A program made the position numbers and the translations under genes. A stretch of 64,000 bases of DNA, taken from the NCBI GenBank assembly GCA_050084515.1, contig CM114271.1:1302001-1366000 (forward strand). The letters run 5' to 3'. The stretch is from Blasia pusilla. Taxonomy: Eukaryota > Marchantiophyta > Marchantiopsida > Blasiales. Below are positions 8,369 through 21,116 of this stretch, piece after piece; position 1 is the stretch's first letter; the number at the start of each line of letters is the position of its first letter. The notes below the pieces were generated by a model. That model was not told the origin of the DNA and ran no database searches. It worked only from the letters and a program-made list of their open reading frames with translations.

Positions 8369-10600
8369 ACTTCCTTGATTCACTTCTACTCCTGCCCTTT
8401 AAGGCTTTGTGTTTTGAGATTAGCTAGCTACTACGTACCTGAACCTCTTATGGTGCCTTGATAAACTAAGAAGAAATGTGCATTAGTGTGGAGAATGCTC
8501 CAAGAACCAATCTACCACATATTCCTACATCTTGGTTTCAACCGTCTCTTTTCAAGTCTTGCGTATTCTAATAAGGTGTTGCTTTGCCAAGCACCCAATT
8601 CTCAATAGAAGTTGCAGACTAGTTCTCCATGTAATCCATTTCAGATTTGCTCTTTCAGGTTTGTAAGTGATTACCCTCATGTACATGGTTCTATGGAAGA
8701 TATTGTCGAGATCTACTATTTTACCTGAGAGAACTAGATTTTGATTTCAATAGACTTCACCATTTGTTCCTTTTCATGTGATGTAAATTTGTTGAACAAC
8801 CTACATGTGTAGTCTTTAAGGGGATCACCCTCATTGTTTTTAATTAGTAAAAATACTAAGGGTGGCACTAGGAAATCTTTGGATTGGAAAATTTGAAGGG
8901 TAAGTTTTAGGGTATAAGTAGATACCCTAAAGTATAGGAATATATCTATATTTTTATCAGCATTAGGGTAGAAGGAATGTAAAACAGTCCATGGATGTCA
9001 TGCATTAGTAGCAATACTTTATTCCAAAGCCAACTTTTAACACATCAATTTTTTTCATTGAGACTTATCCCTAAAATAAAATTACCCTTGGTAAGTTTTT
9101 CAATAATAATTATTTAATAAGTTAATATAATTTCCTTTTCTTTAACATTTATATTGTCTCTATATAGAAATTATTCACATGTTCTTATGACTTTTCTTTC
9201 ATGAATTAAATTTTCTTCCTAATCAAATGGAAACTTACTTCTTCAAACAACATTCTCTAGAGAATAAGATATGTATTTATCTCTTGTATTTAAAAATAAT
9301 CACTATTTAATAAGAAAAAGGGAAATAATGTTACTTGTAAAAATAATAATTTTATTAAAAAAATGGTTTGTCATGCCTATATGTTACACTAAGTTGGGTA
9401 TTCCCAAAAAACCATAATGGTGAAAAAAAAGGTATTTAATATATACATATTTGAGAAGAGGAAATAATGTGAAATCAATGGAATTTGAAAATATATGTTG
9501 TTTGGATCAAAAAAGTCTTATGGATATAAAGGACATGATAGTAAATTTTCTGCAAGTACGAAGACTATCACCATGTGAGAGAAGAATGAAACTCCTCGGA
9601 AAATTTGTCTATAATCTATCATGTTGACATTGTTCACTGAATTTTGGTACCAATTGTCCATGTGCTTAATACATTCTTGTTCTTATGCAATTTTGATATC
9701 CATAAGAACAATCAAAATTCATTTTTTTCAAGGATTGATAGAATTTCCCTCCAAAGAACTTATGGTATTTTTTCAAAATGTGAATCAATTTATCATTAAT
9801 TTTTTATCAGGAAAAATATAATTTCATCTTTTCTATTTCTAGAATATCCTTCCTGAAGTCTTTATACCTGATTTTTTTGGAAATTTTTTATAAAGTCACA
9901 TTTAAAATGTAACATGATATTAATCTATGTGTCTATTTTCCATCTCTATCATTTTTTTTCTCAATAGTATTTCCAACTTTTGATTTTTGAAAATTCTACC
10001 CATTTTATTTCATTAAATATTTTATAGTGTTATAAATTTTAATTTATGAAAGACATTCATGTATACTATTATTTGAGGAAGTTTTTTCATGACAATAAGT
10101 GTTCGCCACGTTTATTTTAGGCTCAAAAATGGAATAAACGGGCGTTTAGACGTAAACGGTTATAAAGACCGTCCTCACATATCCTAATTAGTTTTTAGAA
10201 AGAAAGTACTATTATTTATTATCGGAGTTTATGTATCATGCCCAAACCCCAAATAGATCTGGAGCTCTCACTCCTTACTCTATTTATGACATCCAATTTT
10301 AAATCATATCTTCTTACATGTAAAACTATCTCACTAAGTTTCTTTGGTAGAGGGCGACCGTAGATAAAAATTTTAATACTAAAATAATTACATACATTAC
10401 AAGAACATTATCAATTAATTTTTGAAATCCAAAATAAGATTTAAGTCACATGGATAAAATCTATAATATTTTATCTTCGAACAGATATTTTTCTTCCGAA
10501 AAGTTAAAGCGTCCGTCCATTATTAAATGAGAACAGAGGTATTTATTTATTATTATTATTTGTGTACGGGAATATTTATATATAGAAACCATCGCCGCTA
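7820..10600. other. AT-rich intergenic DNA with a CT microsatellite
   Basis: No gene or recognisable transposon domain. Very AT-rich from about 9000. The only structured element is the CT run at 8318-8365. Confidence 0.4.
8318..8365. repeat. (CT)24 microsatellite
   Basis: Uninterrupted CT dinucleotide, 48 bases, flanked by CTATAACC and TCTACTTCC. It creates a spurious Leu/Ser-repeat open frame on the + strand. Confidence 0.95.
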
Positions 10601-11220
10601 CATTTATAGTTACAGGCGTCATGCATCGAAGGAAAATTCCTTGAGATGACGAAGGAAAGGCGCCCCGGGCTGCCCCTGATTCTAGGACAATCGTTGACCG
10701 TGTAGAGTAGAATGTCTCCACATTTTCTATTCCTTAGTCTTAAAGATTCTTCCAAATATCCTTGCTAGGGATTAGACTCGATCTTAGATTGCGCTTGCAG
10801 GATTGTCCCACTCTAGCAAGGATATTCTCCCTAGGCGCCCTTTTTTTTTGGTTGTCCGTATCGAGAATCCCCCGGAGAGGCAGGACGGATGTGACTCAGC
10901 GCACGGAAGGACTACTTGCTCATTCTCCCTATGTCACAGCCCTGAGCGGCGCATTGATCGACGGACTATTCATTCTCTACGTTTCAGTTGGTCTCGCAGT
11001 CCTGAGGTGTCTTTTGATTCTTTCCTTCTTTCTTTCTGTCCATCCGTGATTCCGTCTGTGACTCTGTGTGTGGCCACGCACGCCCCTTCAATACCGTACT
11101 TTCTGCAAAGACTCTTCCGGTACACATATCGAGGGCGGCGGTTTCCAAACTGCTGCGGGAAAAATTGCCTACGGAATAATAGGGCCACTCATTCCCGTGT
11201 AGTTCACACGAATGGACTTT
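10600..11220. other. GC-rich patch, unassigned
   Basis: A block of higher GC in AT-rich surroundings, with overlapping open frames on both strands (10762-11225) and no known motif. A 13-bp perfect inverted repeat (ATATCCTTGCTAG at 10756-10768 and its complement at 10813-10825) is present. Possibly a MITE or an old gene edge. Confidence 0.3.
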
Positions 11221-12600
11221 ATTGAATAATATTACTTTTTTATAAATAATAATTTAAAAATTGGTATAGTCCGAAAGAGGACAAAAATTATGTGAGTGTT
11301 ATTTTAAGAAACATAAGAAAATACATAGCAGTCCCCTAACATCTCATCTCTTAAAACCCTTAGTTTTGAGTAATGATAAATGAGTACCGAAAATTGGGCA
11401 AGCAGGTTTTAATAAATAATTTAATTTTAAATTTTAATAAAAAAGAGTAAAACTGATTTTACTATTGACACATGGCATCCATACAAAATTTTACATTTAT
11501 TAATCCCTAACATAAGTAACAATAGAGATGGTGAAGACATCTCATACATACCAATATACATGGCCCACATCGGGTATCTACGACTGGACTAGTCACATGC
11601 GTGTTCCGTGTATGACATGCAACATGACCCTGCTTCTCCTTCGTGGAGTTTATAACTTGTACTCCTCCTTGCCTCACTACGAAGCACTACGGACCTTGAG
11701 CTTTGCAAGCGTAAGTATCACATTCTGTCTCAAAAACCCAACCGGTTGCACGTTCTGTAGGTAGACGAGAAGCCACCAAGTGCTACGCGGTTATGAGTCT
11801 CGAACGCTTAGTGCATCCCATATCCCTATGAAGCCTCGACCAATCTCCCCAAGTCGCTCGCTTATACATTGTCAAGAGCACATCAGTTATTTCCTCATTG
11901 CTTAAGGTGCGTCCCAAATGATTGGCTTGTCGGGTCCTGGCTAGCATGAGCGCAATAGACTAAAATATTTGTGACATGCTGCTTGCCCGTCTAATATATC
12001 CTTGCTAGTCACTAATATGCATGGTGCCTAGATGCCGACCTCCTTTCAACCCTGTTGCATTCGTCCTTGCTACGTACTGCTGTAACCTTTGGGCCACCAT
12101 CCCTCAAGACTTTGTGTGGCCTTCTGACCACCAACCACATGGGAACATGCGCGACCTCCATTCTTGACTCTATCCATTGAAACCCATCCGACTGTCACTC
12201 TCCATCTATACGCCCTCTATTTAGCTGTTACTATCCATCTTTTAGCCAACCGTCACTGTTGTTCACATTGACTAACTACTCAACCAAGTTCACCGTCGTT
12301 CGAGTACTATTTTTCGCTTAAGCTTCTTGGATTACTGTGTAGAGACATTGATCGATTTTGACCTTGGGTGTGCTGATAAGTAATGTGATTGAGCCACATC
12401 TTTTGCTCCGGGATGCATAAAGAGTGGTTTTCGTTCCGAGTCAATTAGGTACCATATCTTCATGTCATTTCCACAACACACTACTAATTGCCGCATTATG
12501 CCAGTCGTGGGTGCACCACAATGTCTTGCTCACAAAGTCGCACTAACATTGAGGAATGGAGTACTTGATGATAGAGGAGATGCCTTTGTTTTCCGAACCA
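11221..12600. other. Intergenic DNA, nothing recognised
   Basis: No gene, RNA gene or repeat structure found. The right part leads into the decayed retroelement at 12600-13780. Confidence 0.3.
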
Positions 12601-13429
12601 CATCATTGGTAACTATGCCGTCACGGGAGTTGATGCATTGAGGATAAAAGTGATTCTACTAGAGGAGAATGAGGGCCACCATTGCATCTTTTCAAGATTT
12701 TGAGAGGCGAGACGATATATCAGATTGAAGTAGAAGAGGGTTGATATGGAGTGGCGTGACATATCCAAGGTCTCTATATGAGGGACTCCCTCAACCTCAC
12801 TTTGTGTGAACCTCAAATTGAGGAGAGACCTTAGAGGAGGAGTTCCTTACCGCGTCATCAATGATGTTGACAAGGGCATACGAGATGGATGGTTGGGGAA
12901 GAGGATTGCCTAAATTTTGAGGGGCCATGGGTATTATTGACTCGGATTACTTCATAACAGAGTTCAAGAGGGTGTCAAACTCTCATAAGTTCAATCCTTT
13001 CACGACATAGAATAATTTATTATAGGGGCTTCAATGGACAACTTCAAAGATTTTTTTGTTGGATTTTTTTGTTGGGTTTGGAGGCTATACTATAACCCAA
13101 ATTACATATCATGGACTGAGCTGATGTCAAGGAGTACCTAGGAGGAGCTATCTCATCAACCTCAATTGATACCCATAAAGGGATAAGCCATCTAGAAGCA
13201 ATCATATCGTCTAATGAGGTTCACTTAAGGCTCAACCCCATGGTCAAGTTCTTGGCTCAATTACAATGAAACTATTATGGAGTACAAACCTAAAAGTCAT
13301 GGAGTATCCATGACTTCCATAGGCAGAGAGGTGAGAGTTTGCATGAGGCTTCACCCGCTTATGCCCATTGATTAGAATTACTCAAGGAATAATGGTTGCT
13401 TGTGTCATTTAGACATTATATGGGATGTT

Positions 13430-13735
13430 AGAGCATGACCTACAAATAGGGATTAGAGATAAGACCCTCTTACATCAAACCTCACCTACATTGAGGGAGA
13501 TTTTTGAGCTAGCTTAGTGCATTGAGCACAATATCGCAAAGAAGAGTATGGCAACCTTGAGATACTCGAGGGAGGTTTTGCGAGTGATGACTACACCACA
13601 TATGCTACAATACACATCTCAAGAGATACCTATGCTACAAAGACCATGCTATCATAATAGTCATATGCACTTCAAGAACAACCATAGTAACTTTGTTGGA
13701 TGTGTGGTGGGACTGTGGGGCACATCATCAAAAGG
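13430..13735 (+). pseudogene. Relic of a Ty3/Gypsy-like gag
   Basis: In one frame an apparent retrotransposon capsid end reads GIRDKTLLHQTSPTLREIFELA, then a stop, then CIEHNIAKK, matching the usual gag pattern of a leucine-rich segment before 'tL-EAi-lA-~iE'. About 180 bases on, in another frame, CWMCGGTVGHI at about 13695-13735 resembles the start of a zinc knuckle (C-x2-C-x5-H) with the last cysteine lost. Surrounding DNA from about 12600 may belong to the same relic. Frames are broken several times. No reverse transcriptase was found nearby, so assignment to Gypsy rather than another order is tentative. Confidence 0.4.
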
Positions 13736-13779
13736 ATTATACACTTTAGGTTAGGACCACTTCCATGAGTAGTCTATTG

Positions 13780-15235
13780 TGATCACTTTCAACGCTATAG
13801 CTACACTTGACAGAGGAGTTTCATCTTAAAACTTGAGCTACACATGGATAGAGTACCAAAGAGAGTTGGAGGTCCAAATGGAATAGAAGCCTCGGAGTAG
13901 GTGGTCTAATGGATGGATAAGGTGATTGAAATAGCCGTAGAGGAGGTAGAGGCCTACCACCTAGATAGATTGAGGGAAATAGTGGTCAATGGATGGTGAC
14001 AACAATATATGTTATATAGTAATGGATACATGTACTATAATTATAATGTCTTGTCTAATTGACTAAAGAGTACTCGTGTGGCATATTTGGGGAGATCGGA
14101 AGTTAGTCTCGCATGGTCAAGGATGACTTGCTAAGGAGTACTTGATTCAAGTTATCTCCTTGTTTTTGGCTCATTTGGAATTATTTTAAGGAACTTAACA
14201 TGTCAAATAATTTCCGTATCTATGATAGAGCTTACTTTTTATTTGAGAAAATATTCCCTTGATCCACGATAGTAGGCTAGGGTCGAGGAGGTGACCTATA
14301 TGCCCATGTCACCTAAGATAGAGCTTGGGGAAAAGAGAAGGTATATCTAAGGAGAAGGAAGTCATCCTCCTTTTGTCTTCTCCCACGAGATGATGGAGTT
14401 ATGATCCTTTTTGCCTAGTATGAATATATAACCCAAAATCTCTCATCTTGAGAATAGGTTTGATTTTACAATTATAACCATCAAATGTTTTGTGAGAACA
14501 TAATTATCGATTTCTGATTTCTTTAATGGACACCTTTCTAGTGCATGATCGTTTGTATATACGAATATCATGGTCAAATGTTGCATCTTGTGTATGAAAA
14601 TGCATGGATGATGATAATAATATATGTAATGCAACGATATGTATGCACAAAACATCAATTCCCTATAAAGATGAAACCAAGACCAGAAATTCCATAGAAA
14701 ATGAAGAATGAGGGTAGGGGGTCAATGGCCTATTATGAAAGTACCCATTCTATTTGAATATGATATGATATAGAATGTATTCTAATTCAAAACCATTTCC
14801 AAAGTTGTTGAAATGGCTCACACGACACTAACCATTTTAAGACCCAATTACAAATCCCAAATGGATTTGGAATTCACTTCTTTACCTACATATGACAATC
14901 CACTATCTAAAACTACAACATACATCGTGCTGATTTCCCTTACGGTGGCAAATCTTCTTGTTGTGTCAATGTCAGTTCTGCAGACTGTTGTGATAAGACT
15001 ATGCAATGTGCCACTTTGGTCCCACATACGATCATCCATGTGAGTCCAATCAGCTTCATTTCATCCTTCCCATCCCACCATGAATTGGATGGCAAGTGGG
15101 TACCTGTGAAAATTCTAAAAGATCACATGAAGTAGTAAGAGAATCGGGTTTGGGTAGATATTTAAGAGTGTGGAAAACCTTGGCCAGTACTTGAAATTGT
15201 CAAGCATTACAAGCATTGAGACTTGTATGTGGTGT
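13780..15235. other. Intergenic DNA, nothing recognised
   Basis: Low-complexity AT-rich stretches and short open frames (for example 14813-15043) without known motifs. May include further decayed retroelement sequence. Confidence 0.3.
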
Positions 15236-15560
15236 GGAGTGGATGGGTAGTCTCTTTCTAGAAAGAAGGTCAGACCAGTGGTTTATAAAATTAGATCCAA
15301 CCTGAGGTCTATCACCCTTGGAGATACATACATAGTAGTAGGGTGGAGTCTCCACACCATGAGTTAGAGAGGTGAAGTGAAGTGGGATCCAACTACAAAT
15401 AGGGTCCATAGCTGAGGATACAAACCCAGAAATAGAGTGGAGTCTCCAGACCAGTTGTAAGGGAGATGGGGTAATAGGAATTTAGATCCAACTACAAATG
15501 AGCTCCATACCTATGGATACATGCCAACCCGTACGGTGGGGCCTCCAGGGGCCTCCAGAG
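15236..15560. repeat. Tandem repeat, unit about 94-99 bp, diverged
   Basis: GGTGGAGTCTCCA-type unit starts at 15341, 15435 and 15534 (last reads GGTGGGGCCTCCA), with a more diverged first unit from about 15236. Each holds a downstream ATCCAACTACAAAT or ATCCAACCTGAGG block and a GGATACA block. It lies beyond the 3' end of the PRCC-like gene. Confidence 0.7.
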
Positions 15561-16190
15561 CTGGACTGGTCAAGTATCACTTACATTAACTATAAAGGTC
15601 TGACATGAATTTCTTATGCGTTGCAATTTCATGGCACCATCACCAGTGAATCAGCAGAAATGACTTCGTCCAAGGAATCTTGCTTGCCCATCAATGTCAG
15701 CTTCGTAAATATCTTCTTAACATCTTCTCATCAGCACACATGGGGAAAGCCCAAGGCTTGGTTGACGAGCAGCAAGCCTACGATTGGTGGTGTACTCCAT
15801 CGAAACAGTGTTCACTGGCCAAATAATGCTTATCAAGACTATATCCAATCAAATTCATTGGAATATCTGTTTGGTAAATCAAATTTCTTAGGGAATCATT
15901 CCCCGAATCCAGGGTAAGAATAGTTTTTTCAGGGCTCTCAATCCTGCCCCAATGTGACATCATGAAGCCAGAGCATGGTATGAAGCTTGTTGCAGATGCA
16001 GAACTAAAACTAGGTTTTGAAGTCACTTGGGGCACAAATGTCAACTCATCAACACACTGCAATCATCAGATCACCAATCATATCCATACAATGCTAGTCA
16101 AACAAGTATCCTTTAGTACAAGATTGGTAGCACAAATGAAAACTACGCTACACTTGGAAGTGATTGTGCACGAACATGCAATTCCAAATA

Positions 16191-18074
16191 CTACCAACCA
16201 TATTTAGCCTGTGTTTCAGCTTTTGTTAAGTTGCCCCTGGACCTCCTGTCCAACAATTCCATCTCTTTCTGCTTCATATCAAAATACAATGCTCCAATTT
16301 GATGTTTCCTTCGATGGATCTTCGAAGGCTTATCTTTATTGGATGACACAGGCTGCACAACATGACCACAAATTTAAAAATAAGCAGATTTCAGAATATC
16401 TGCCTGGGAACTACATTCCCCTGCATTGCCCGCCAAGATTTGGATATTTGATGTAATAAACAGACAAACAGTTTCACATCCCTTGAAGCAGACACTCCTA
16501 ATTCCAACATATATTCTCCATGTTATTTTTTCTCTGCCGCGTCTTCTTGCATATGTGACATGACAAGATACACAAGCAAGTGAATCAAGCTTGAGGAGCA
16601 GGATCTGTATCAGTTAACTTCGTGAATTCAGGTGTATACTTGTTAAGGTGTTATTAGAGTGAATACTCTAATAACACCTTAGGTGCTTACTAGAGAGGGG
16701 AAAGCATCCAGGAATAAAGGGAAGATGGCAAAGGCCCATCAAGAAGTTGCGAGGAAGGAGCAAGAGGAAGACCCCTCTTAAGAAAAAAATCAGTAACCAA
16801 AGAAACAATGTCAACTATTACTGCTATGTTTCACTCCACTGAAGTTACTCATAATCAATCTGCTCTTGACAAGAAAGGACGACTAACCTGATAAGTGGGC
16901 CCAAATGCAATGCCAGTTGTGCGAAGCTGATCCTCTCTCAATCTTCCACCCGTCAGATCAGCTTGCTTTACCTCTATAACCTGCGGTGGTGGCTCATCCT
17001 TGCCTTTCCTCCTCTCCCTCTTCAATACCTCAGCGAGGGGATCCACAGTTCTACTTGCTGGAGTTGGCTCAGATGAAAATCCATAAGCACCTTTTCCAGA
17101 ATATTGCCAACTTGTTTCATCCTGATAGCCCCCAACATAGTACCCACCACCACCATTCTCAATCTGCTCCTGTGCAAATTGCCCTTCTGAAATTCGAGAT
17201 TGTGTCCATGGTAACCTGTATCTGGTGCAGCTGCACCTTGACCTGGTTGGGCAGAATAATGATAGTGGGTGCTCAAATTTACACCCTTACGCATCTCTGA
17301 AGAAACTCTCTCTACCATGGATGAGTGCACAACGTTGTCTTCTGCATTATCTGAACTTCTTGGCTTGTCAGGAATATTGATGGAAGTTACTTCCTTGACA
17401 GTACTTGTGGCAGTCTCCATTGCGGTGCGGCGTCCACCTGCACCTAGACCTCCCCCAAAGCCCACACCTGCTCCCAAACTGTTCTTAGGTGGTGGAAGCA
17501 GAGCAGCTAACCCCCCTACTTTTGCCTCCGATATTTTGTTACTGTCTTCAGAGATTTTGGGACGCTTTTTGGTCCGTTCCAAGTCACCTTCATCTGATGA
17601 CTCTAACAGAGCTAGATTCACTGGTGGCTTGAATTCCACCAAATTCTTCTTGGACTTAGAGTTTGATGGAGGGGGCAATTTCGCAAGAAAAGACTTCGTA
17701 GATGAGGGAACACGTGAAGGAGGAGGCAAATGCATAAACAAAGAACCTGACTTCCCTCTGACGTCTGGAACTTTCTTTTCATGAATCACATCCGTTCCAT
17801 CAAAGAAATTTGACGGCAGAGGTACTTTCCTGTGCCCAGGAAGGGAAGCAGACAAAGAGCTACCATTTTCACCAATAACAGATTGGGCTAGGGTTCCACC
17901 TTTATTCACTGGCTCACCCCAATCATCTATTTGTAGAGCAGGTATTTTTGCAGGGGGAAGTGCAGTGAGAAATGAATGAAATGTGGAACTAGAACTCGTC
18001 TTGGCGACAGCAGCAGAAGCGTTGGGTAAATCTTCATCTTCTTCATCAGACCCATAGGTACCGAGTAGATCCAT
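16191..18074 (-). CDS. PRCC-domain (proline-rich) nuclear protein
   Basis: Three exons on the minus strand: 18074-17291, 17186-16888 and 16352-16191, giving 414 residues. The N-terminus MDLLGTYGSDEEDED and several LPPP proline motifs lead to a conserved C-terminus: VDPLAEVLKRERRKGK, IEVKQADL, LREDQLRTTGIAFGPTYQ, then across intron 2 PVSSNKDKPSKIHRRKHQIG, ALYFDMKQKEMEL and the terminal LTKAETQAKYGW. This is the PRCC C-terminal signature; the human relative is linked to pre-mRNA splicing and mitotic checkpoint proteins. The plant function is not known to me. Intron 2 (16353-16887) has a CAG/GTTAGT donor and TGTGCAG acceptor, phase 0. Intron 1 (17187-17290, 104 nt; GTAAGG ... TTTCAG) is inferred because the frame must shift there; shorter alternatives of 56 or 29 nt also restore frame but are unlikely lengths. 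The frame opens at GTG further up, but the ATG at 18074 is the natural start. Confidence 0.88.
16644..16681. repeat. Perfect 17-bp hairpin in PRCC intron 2
   Basis: Arms TAAGGTGTTATTAGAGT (16644-16660) and its exact reverse complement (16665-16681), with a 4-base loop GAAT. It lies inside the last intron of the PRCC-like gene. Confidence 0.95.
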
Positions 18075-19930
18075 TGCCACACAACCACACCCTCAACGTC
18101 CTCCTCTCTTCGGATTGAATCTAGGTTACAGTCTCAACTCAACTCAACTGCAACCACAACCAACAAGCAGAAAATATTTTATTCCTTGCGGTGGAAGGGA
18201 GGTTTGCTTTGCGTATCGCTGTTTATCTCAGGCACATTGGCTATGTACATCAGTTTACAGATACAAACTAGAGTACTAATTACAAATTTGAATGTATGTC
18301 AACTTTAAGGAATGCATGACTAGTGAAATTCTGCTCTGGGTGTAGAGTCTACGTAGGCCTTGGGATCTCAATGCAATGAAATCTTGCTACAACCTGAGTA
18401 AAACCCTTGGGCTACAAATCTCTGAAAATTGAAAGATTTATCCTGTAAACCTTGAAGGAAAATGCGGGTGTAAAGGGAATTTCTTTGGTGGATTAAGTGA
18501 TCCTCTCTCCTGCTGGTGAAGCTTCTAGGCAGCCTGGGCACCTGATTTAAAAATTGATGATAGTGGGTTGGTATTACTCAGAGTGTGGAGTTGCAAATAT
18601 CACTTTCTACCCTAAATTGAATGGAAAGAGTAGATTTCCACAGCTAGTGGGTTAGATGGATCTGCCGTGGAAAGTTTTGTTACCAATTCTGTCCGCTGTC
18701 ACTCGGCCGAACTGGATTTCCGAAGTGTCGCTTTTCTACTGCAAAACAGGAGCGAAGTTTAAACATCAGGAATTGGAACTTTACTTGCTGTCAACCCTGT
18801 AAATCACCTGAAGAGCGTGCGCACCGAGCGGGGGGGGGAACCGCGAGCGGGACGCCCTGCCAGCTTCAAAACTAGACGTCATCAGAGGGCGTGCCCACCC
18901 GTCAGAGATTGTAGCAGCAAATTCAGCTGGTCTCTTTCACCGATATTCTAAGCTCGAGTTCGTTTCTTGAGCTCATTTGAAAATCTGGAAATGGACGGGA
19001 TCACACGGGGGTCGGGCTCCTCACTTTGAATAAAATTAGGTTAATTTCAACTCGCTTGCAACCAAAACCAACAAGCAGAAAAAACTCTAGCCATTTCCTT
19101 CCTGGAGTCATTCCCACAATTTGTACTCAATCCGTCTCGCGACTTTGAAATCCCACTGTCTACTGCAAATCCAAAAGACTGATTACTAAATTCTTAAAAG
19201 CCTGTCCGAAGTTCCCAAACGTCGAACGTGCAAACGACACACTTTGCAGTTCATAATTTCTCTACTCGGACGAAAACCCCAATCCGGAACTCGCAGCCAC
19301 AACCACGAAAGCCTTGCAATCTCAACCAGCCGTTGCTTCCAAAGCGGAGAATTCAAAATCAATCGTTATATCCACAACCCATTGTTCTTCCCCCAAAGAC
19401 TCCCGCTATTCGGATTGCAATTGCACAGCAAAATCCACTCACAGAATGAAAAGCTAACTAAAGGCAACTACCGCACCTTCGCATCAAAACCAGGCCCCTC
19501 AAACCCGTCACATAAACCCCTTTTCAACACAGAGAGCTCAACGGCATCAAACCTCACCATCACGAGCAACGTTATCAGCGCAAAATCGAAGCCAATTCCA
19601 CAGGCGAGCATCTATAACCCCTGAACATCCTTAGCAAACTTAGTGCACCATCACCATCACCACACCACACCACACAATCCTCCAAAGCACGAGATTCCAC
19701 GCCTCTCTCACTAAGCCCCTTCAGGCGCCCAAGAACCCATGTGTCAAAAACTCACTCAAGCAGGCTCATCCGCCCTTCAATTCCTTGAAAACACAAGCCC
19801 CAATCTCGATCTCAGATTCGTCGCAGGCCAGTTCCACCAAACCCAACATCCCCTGTGATTCCCCAAAAGCCTTCGTCAACGACCCACCCTGGGCGGTTTG
19901 TGTATGTGTCGTTTGGTCATCCGTGACGAT
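18075..19930. other. Region upstream of the PRCC-like gene, unassigned
   Basis: Should hold the PRCC promoter near 18075-18250. A GC-rich part with a run of nine Gs near 18831-18839 and a C-rich, A-rich part at 19200-19900 follow. Open frames at 19228-19624 and 19785-20000 are rich in Pro, Ser, Thr and Asn and look like composition bias rather than protein. The C-rich part may be the leader or remnant of another gene. Confidence 0.3.
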
Positions 19931-19934
19931 GAAT

Positions 19935-20152
19935 TCAGCACTAATAATCCTAAGTTCCTACACTAAGTGTACTAGGCTTGGACACTTTGACACACTTTGA
20001 CATGTGTCAAAGCCTTTGCCACAATACACTTTGGAAATAATCCTAAGTTCCTACACTAAGTGTATTGGGCTTTGACACTTCGACACACTTTGACATGTCG
20101 AAGTGTCAAAGCCTTTGCCACAATGCACTTTGATTCCAAAGTGTATTGTGGC
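19935..20152. repeat. Duplicated hairpin unit (GACACTT family)
   Basis: An approx. 100-bp unit beginning AATCCTAAGTTCCTACACTA occurs twice, near 19945 and 20039. The second copy has a perfect 17-bp stem, GCTTTGACACTTCGACA at 20069-20085 with its complement at 20096-20112 and a 10-base loop. A second hairpin, GCCACAATGCACTTTG against CAAAGTGTATTGTGGC, follows at 20116-20152 with one mismatched pair. Confidence 0.85.
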
Positions 20153-20226
20153 ATCACCTTCGAGTCATGTTTTTCTTCTTCTAATTATGTTAGGCCACTT
20201 CGAGTTTAAATTAAACGTCCCATTTA

Positions 20227-21116
20227 GGGTATGACAAGAAATCATTTTTTGATAGGAGGATAAAGTATAATTTGATTTTTTAATTAAGAGGGTCGCCATA
20301 ACATTTCTTGCATAGGTAGTTGGGCGATGCAAATATCCATGAGATCCAACCCTTATTTACGACCCCTACTATAAGGTGATTTTGAACATTTTGATTACAA
20401 GTAGATTCATTACCATTATTCGGCCCGTTTAGGGTTTTGAATTTCATGATGCAGTTTGAATTTTATAACTTCGTATATGCTTTGGAGGTTCACATAGTAT
20501 TTTATATACTAGTCGAATATAGTTTGGAGGTTTAGGTTTGGAAGTATAGATACTCTACAGGTTTTCAACCATGGATATGAACTTTTTGACAACTAGGATG
20601 AATGTGTACCCATCATATAAGGGTGATGCTCTCAACAGGGTTATTTCAAGCCTTCATAGGTTATTTCTAGCCTTGTTCCATTAATAGACTTATTTCTAGT
20701 CACGCCCTCTTTCCCGAAAGCTCATATCCATGGTTGAAAACTTGTAGAGTATCTTGCTCTCCGTTCAAAATCACCTTATAGTAGGGGTCATAAATAAGGG
20801 TTGGATCTCTTGGATATTTGCATCATGGATATTTGCATCGCCCAACTACCTAAAGCAAGAAATGTTATGACGACCCTCTTAATTAAAAAATCAAATTATA
20901 CTATATCCTCCTATCAAAAAATGATTTCTTGTCATACCCGAAGGCTGTATTAATTTCCCATACAAACCTCCAAACTATATTCGACTAGTATATAAAATAC
21001 TATGCGAACCTCTAAAGCATATACGAAGTTATAAAACTCAAACTACATCATGAAATTCAAAACCCTAAACGGGCCAAATAATGGTTCTAATGGAATCTAA
21101 TTGTAATCAAAATGTT
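20227..21116. repeat. Large inverted repeat with swapped segments
   Basis: Three segments recur in inverted orientation. A is 20227-20387 and A' 20763-20939 (16 bases longer, with a small internal duplication of the GCAAATATCCAT block). B is 20386-20533 and B' 20964-21116. C is 20549-20580 and C' 20722-20753 (32 bases, one mismatch). The left arm reads A-B-C; the right arm on the opposite strand reads B-A-C. No coding sequence was found inside. Confidence 0.85.

Noticed and set aside
8210-8461. Hydrophobic Leu/Ser-repeat open frame
   Set aside because: Produced by translation of the CT microsatellite.
19228-20000. Pro/Ser/Asn-rich open frames
   Set aside because: Composition-driven in a C- and A-rich stretch; no recognised family.
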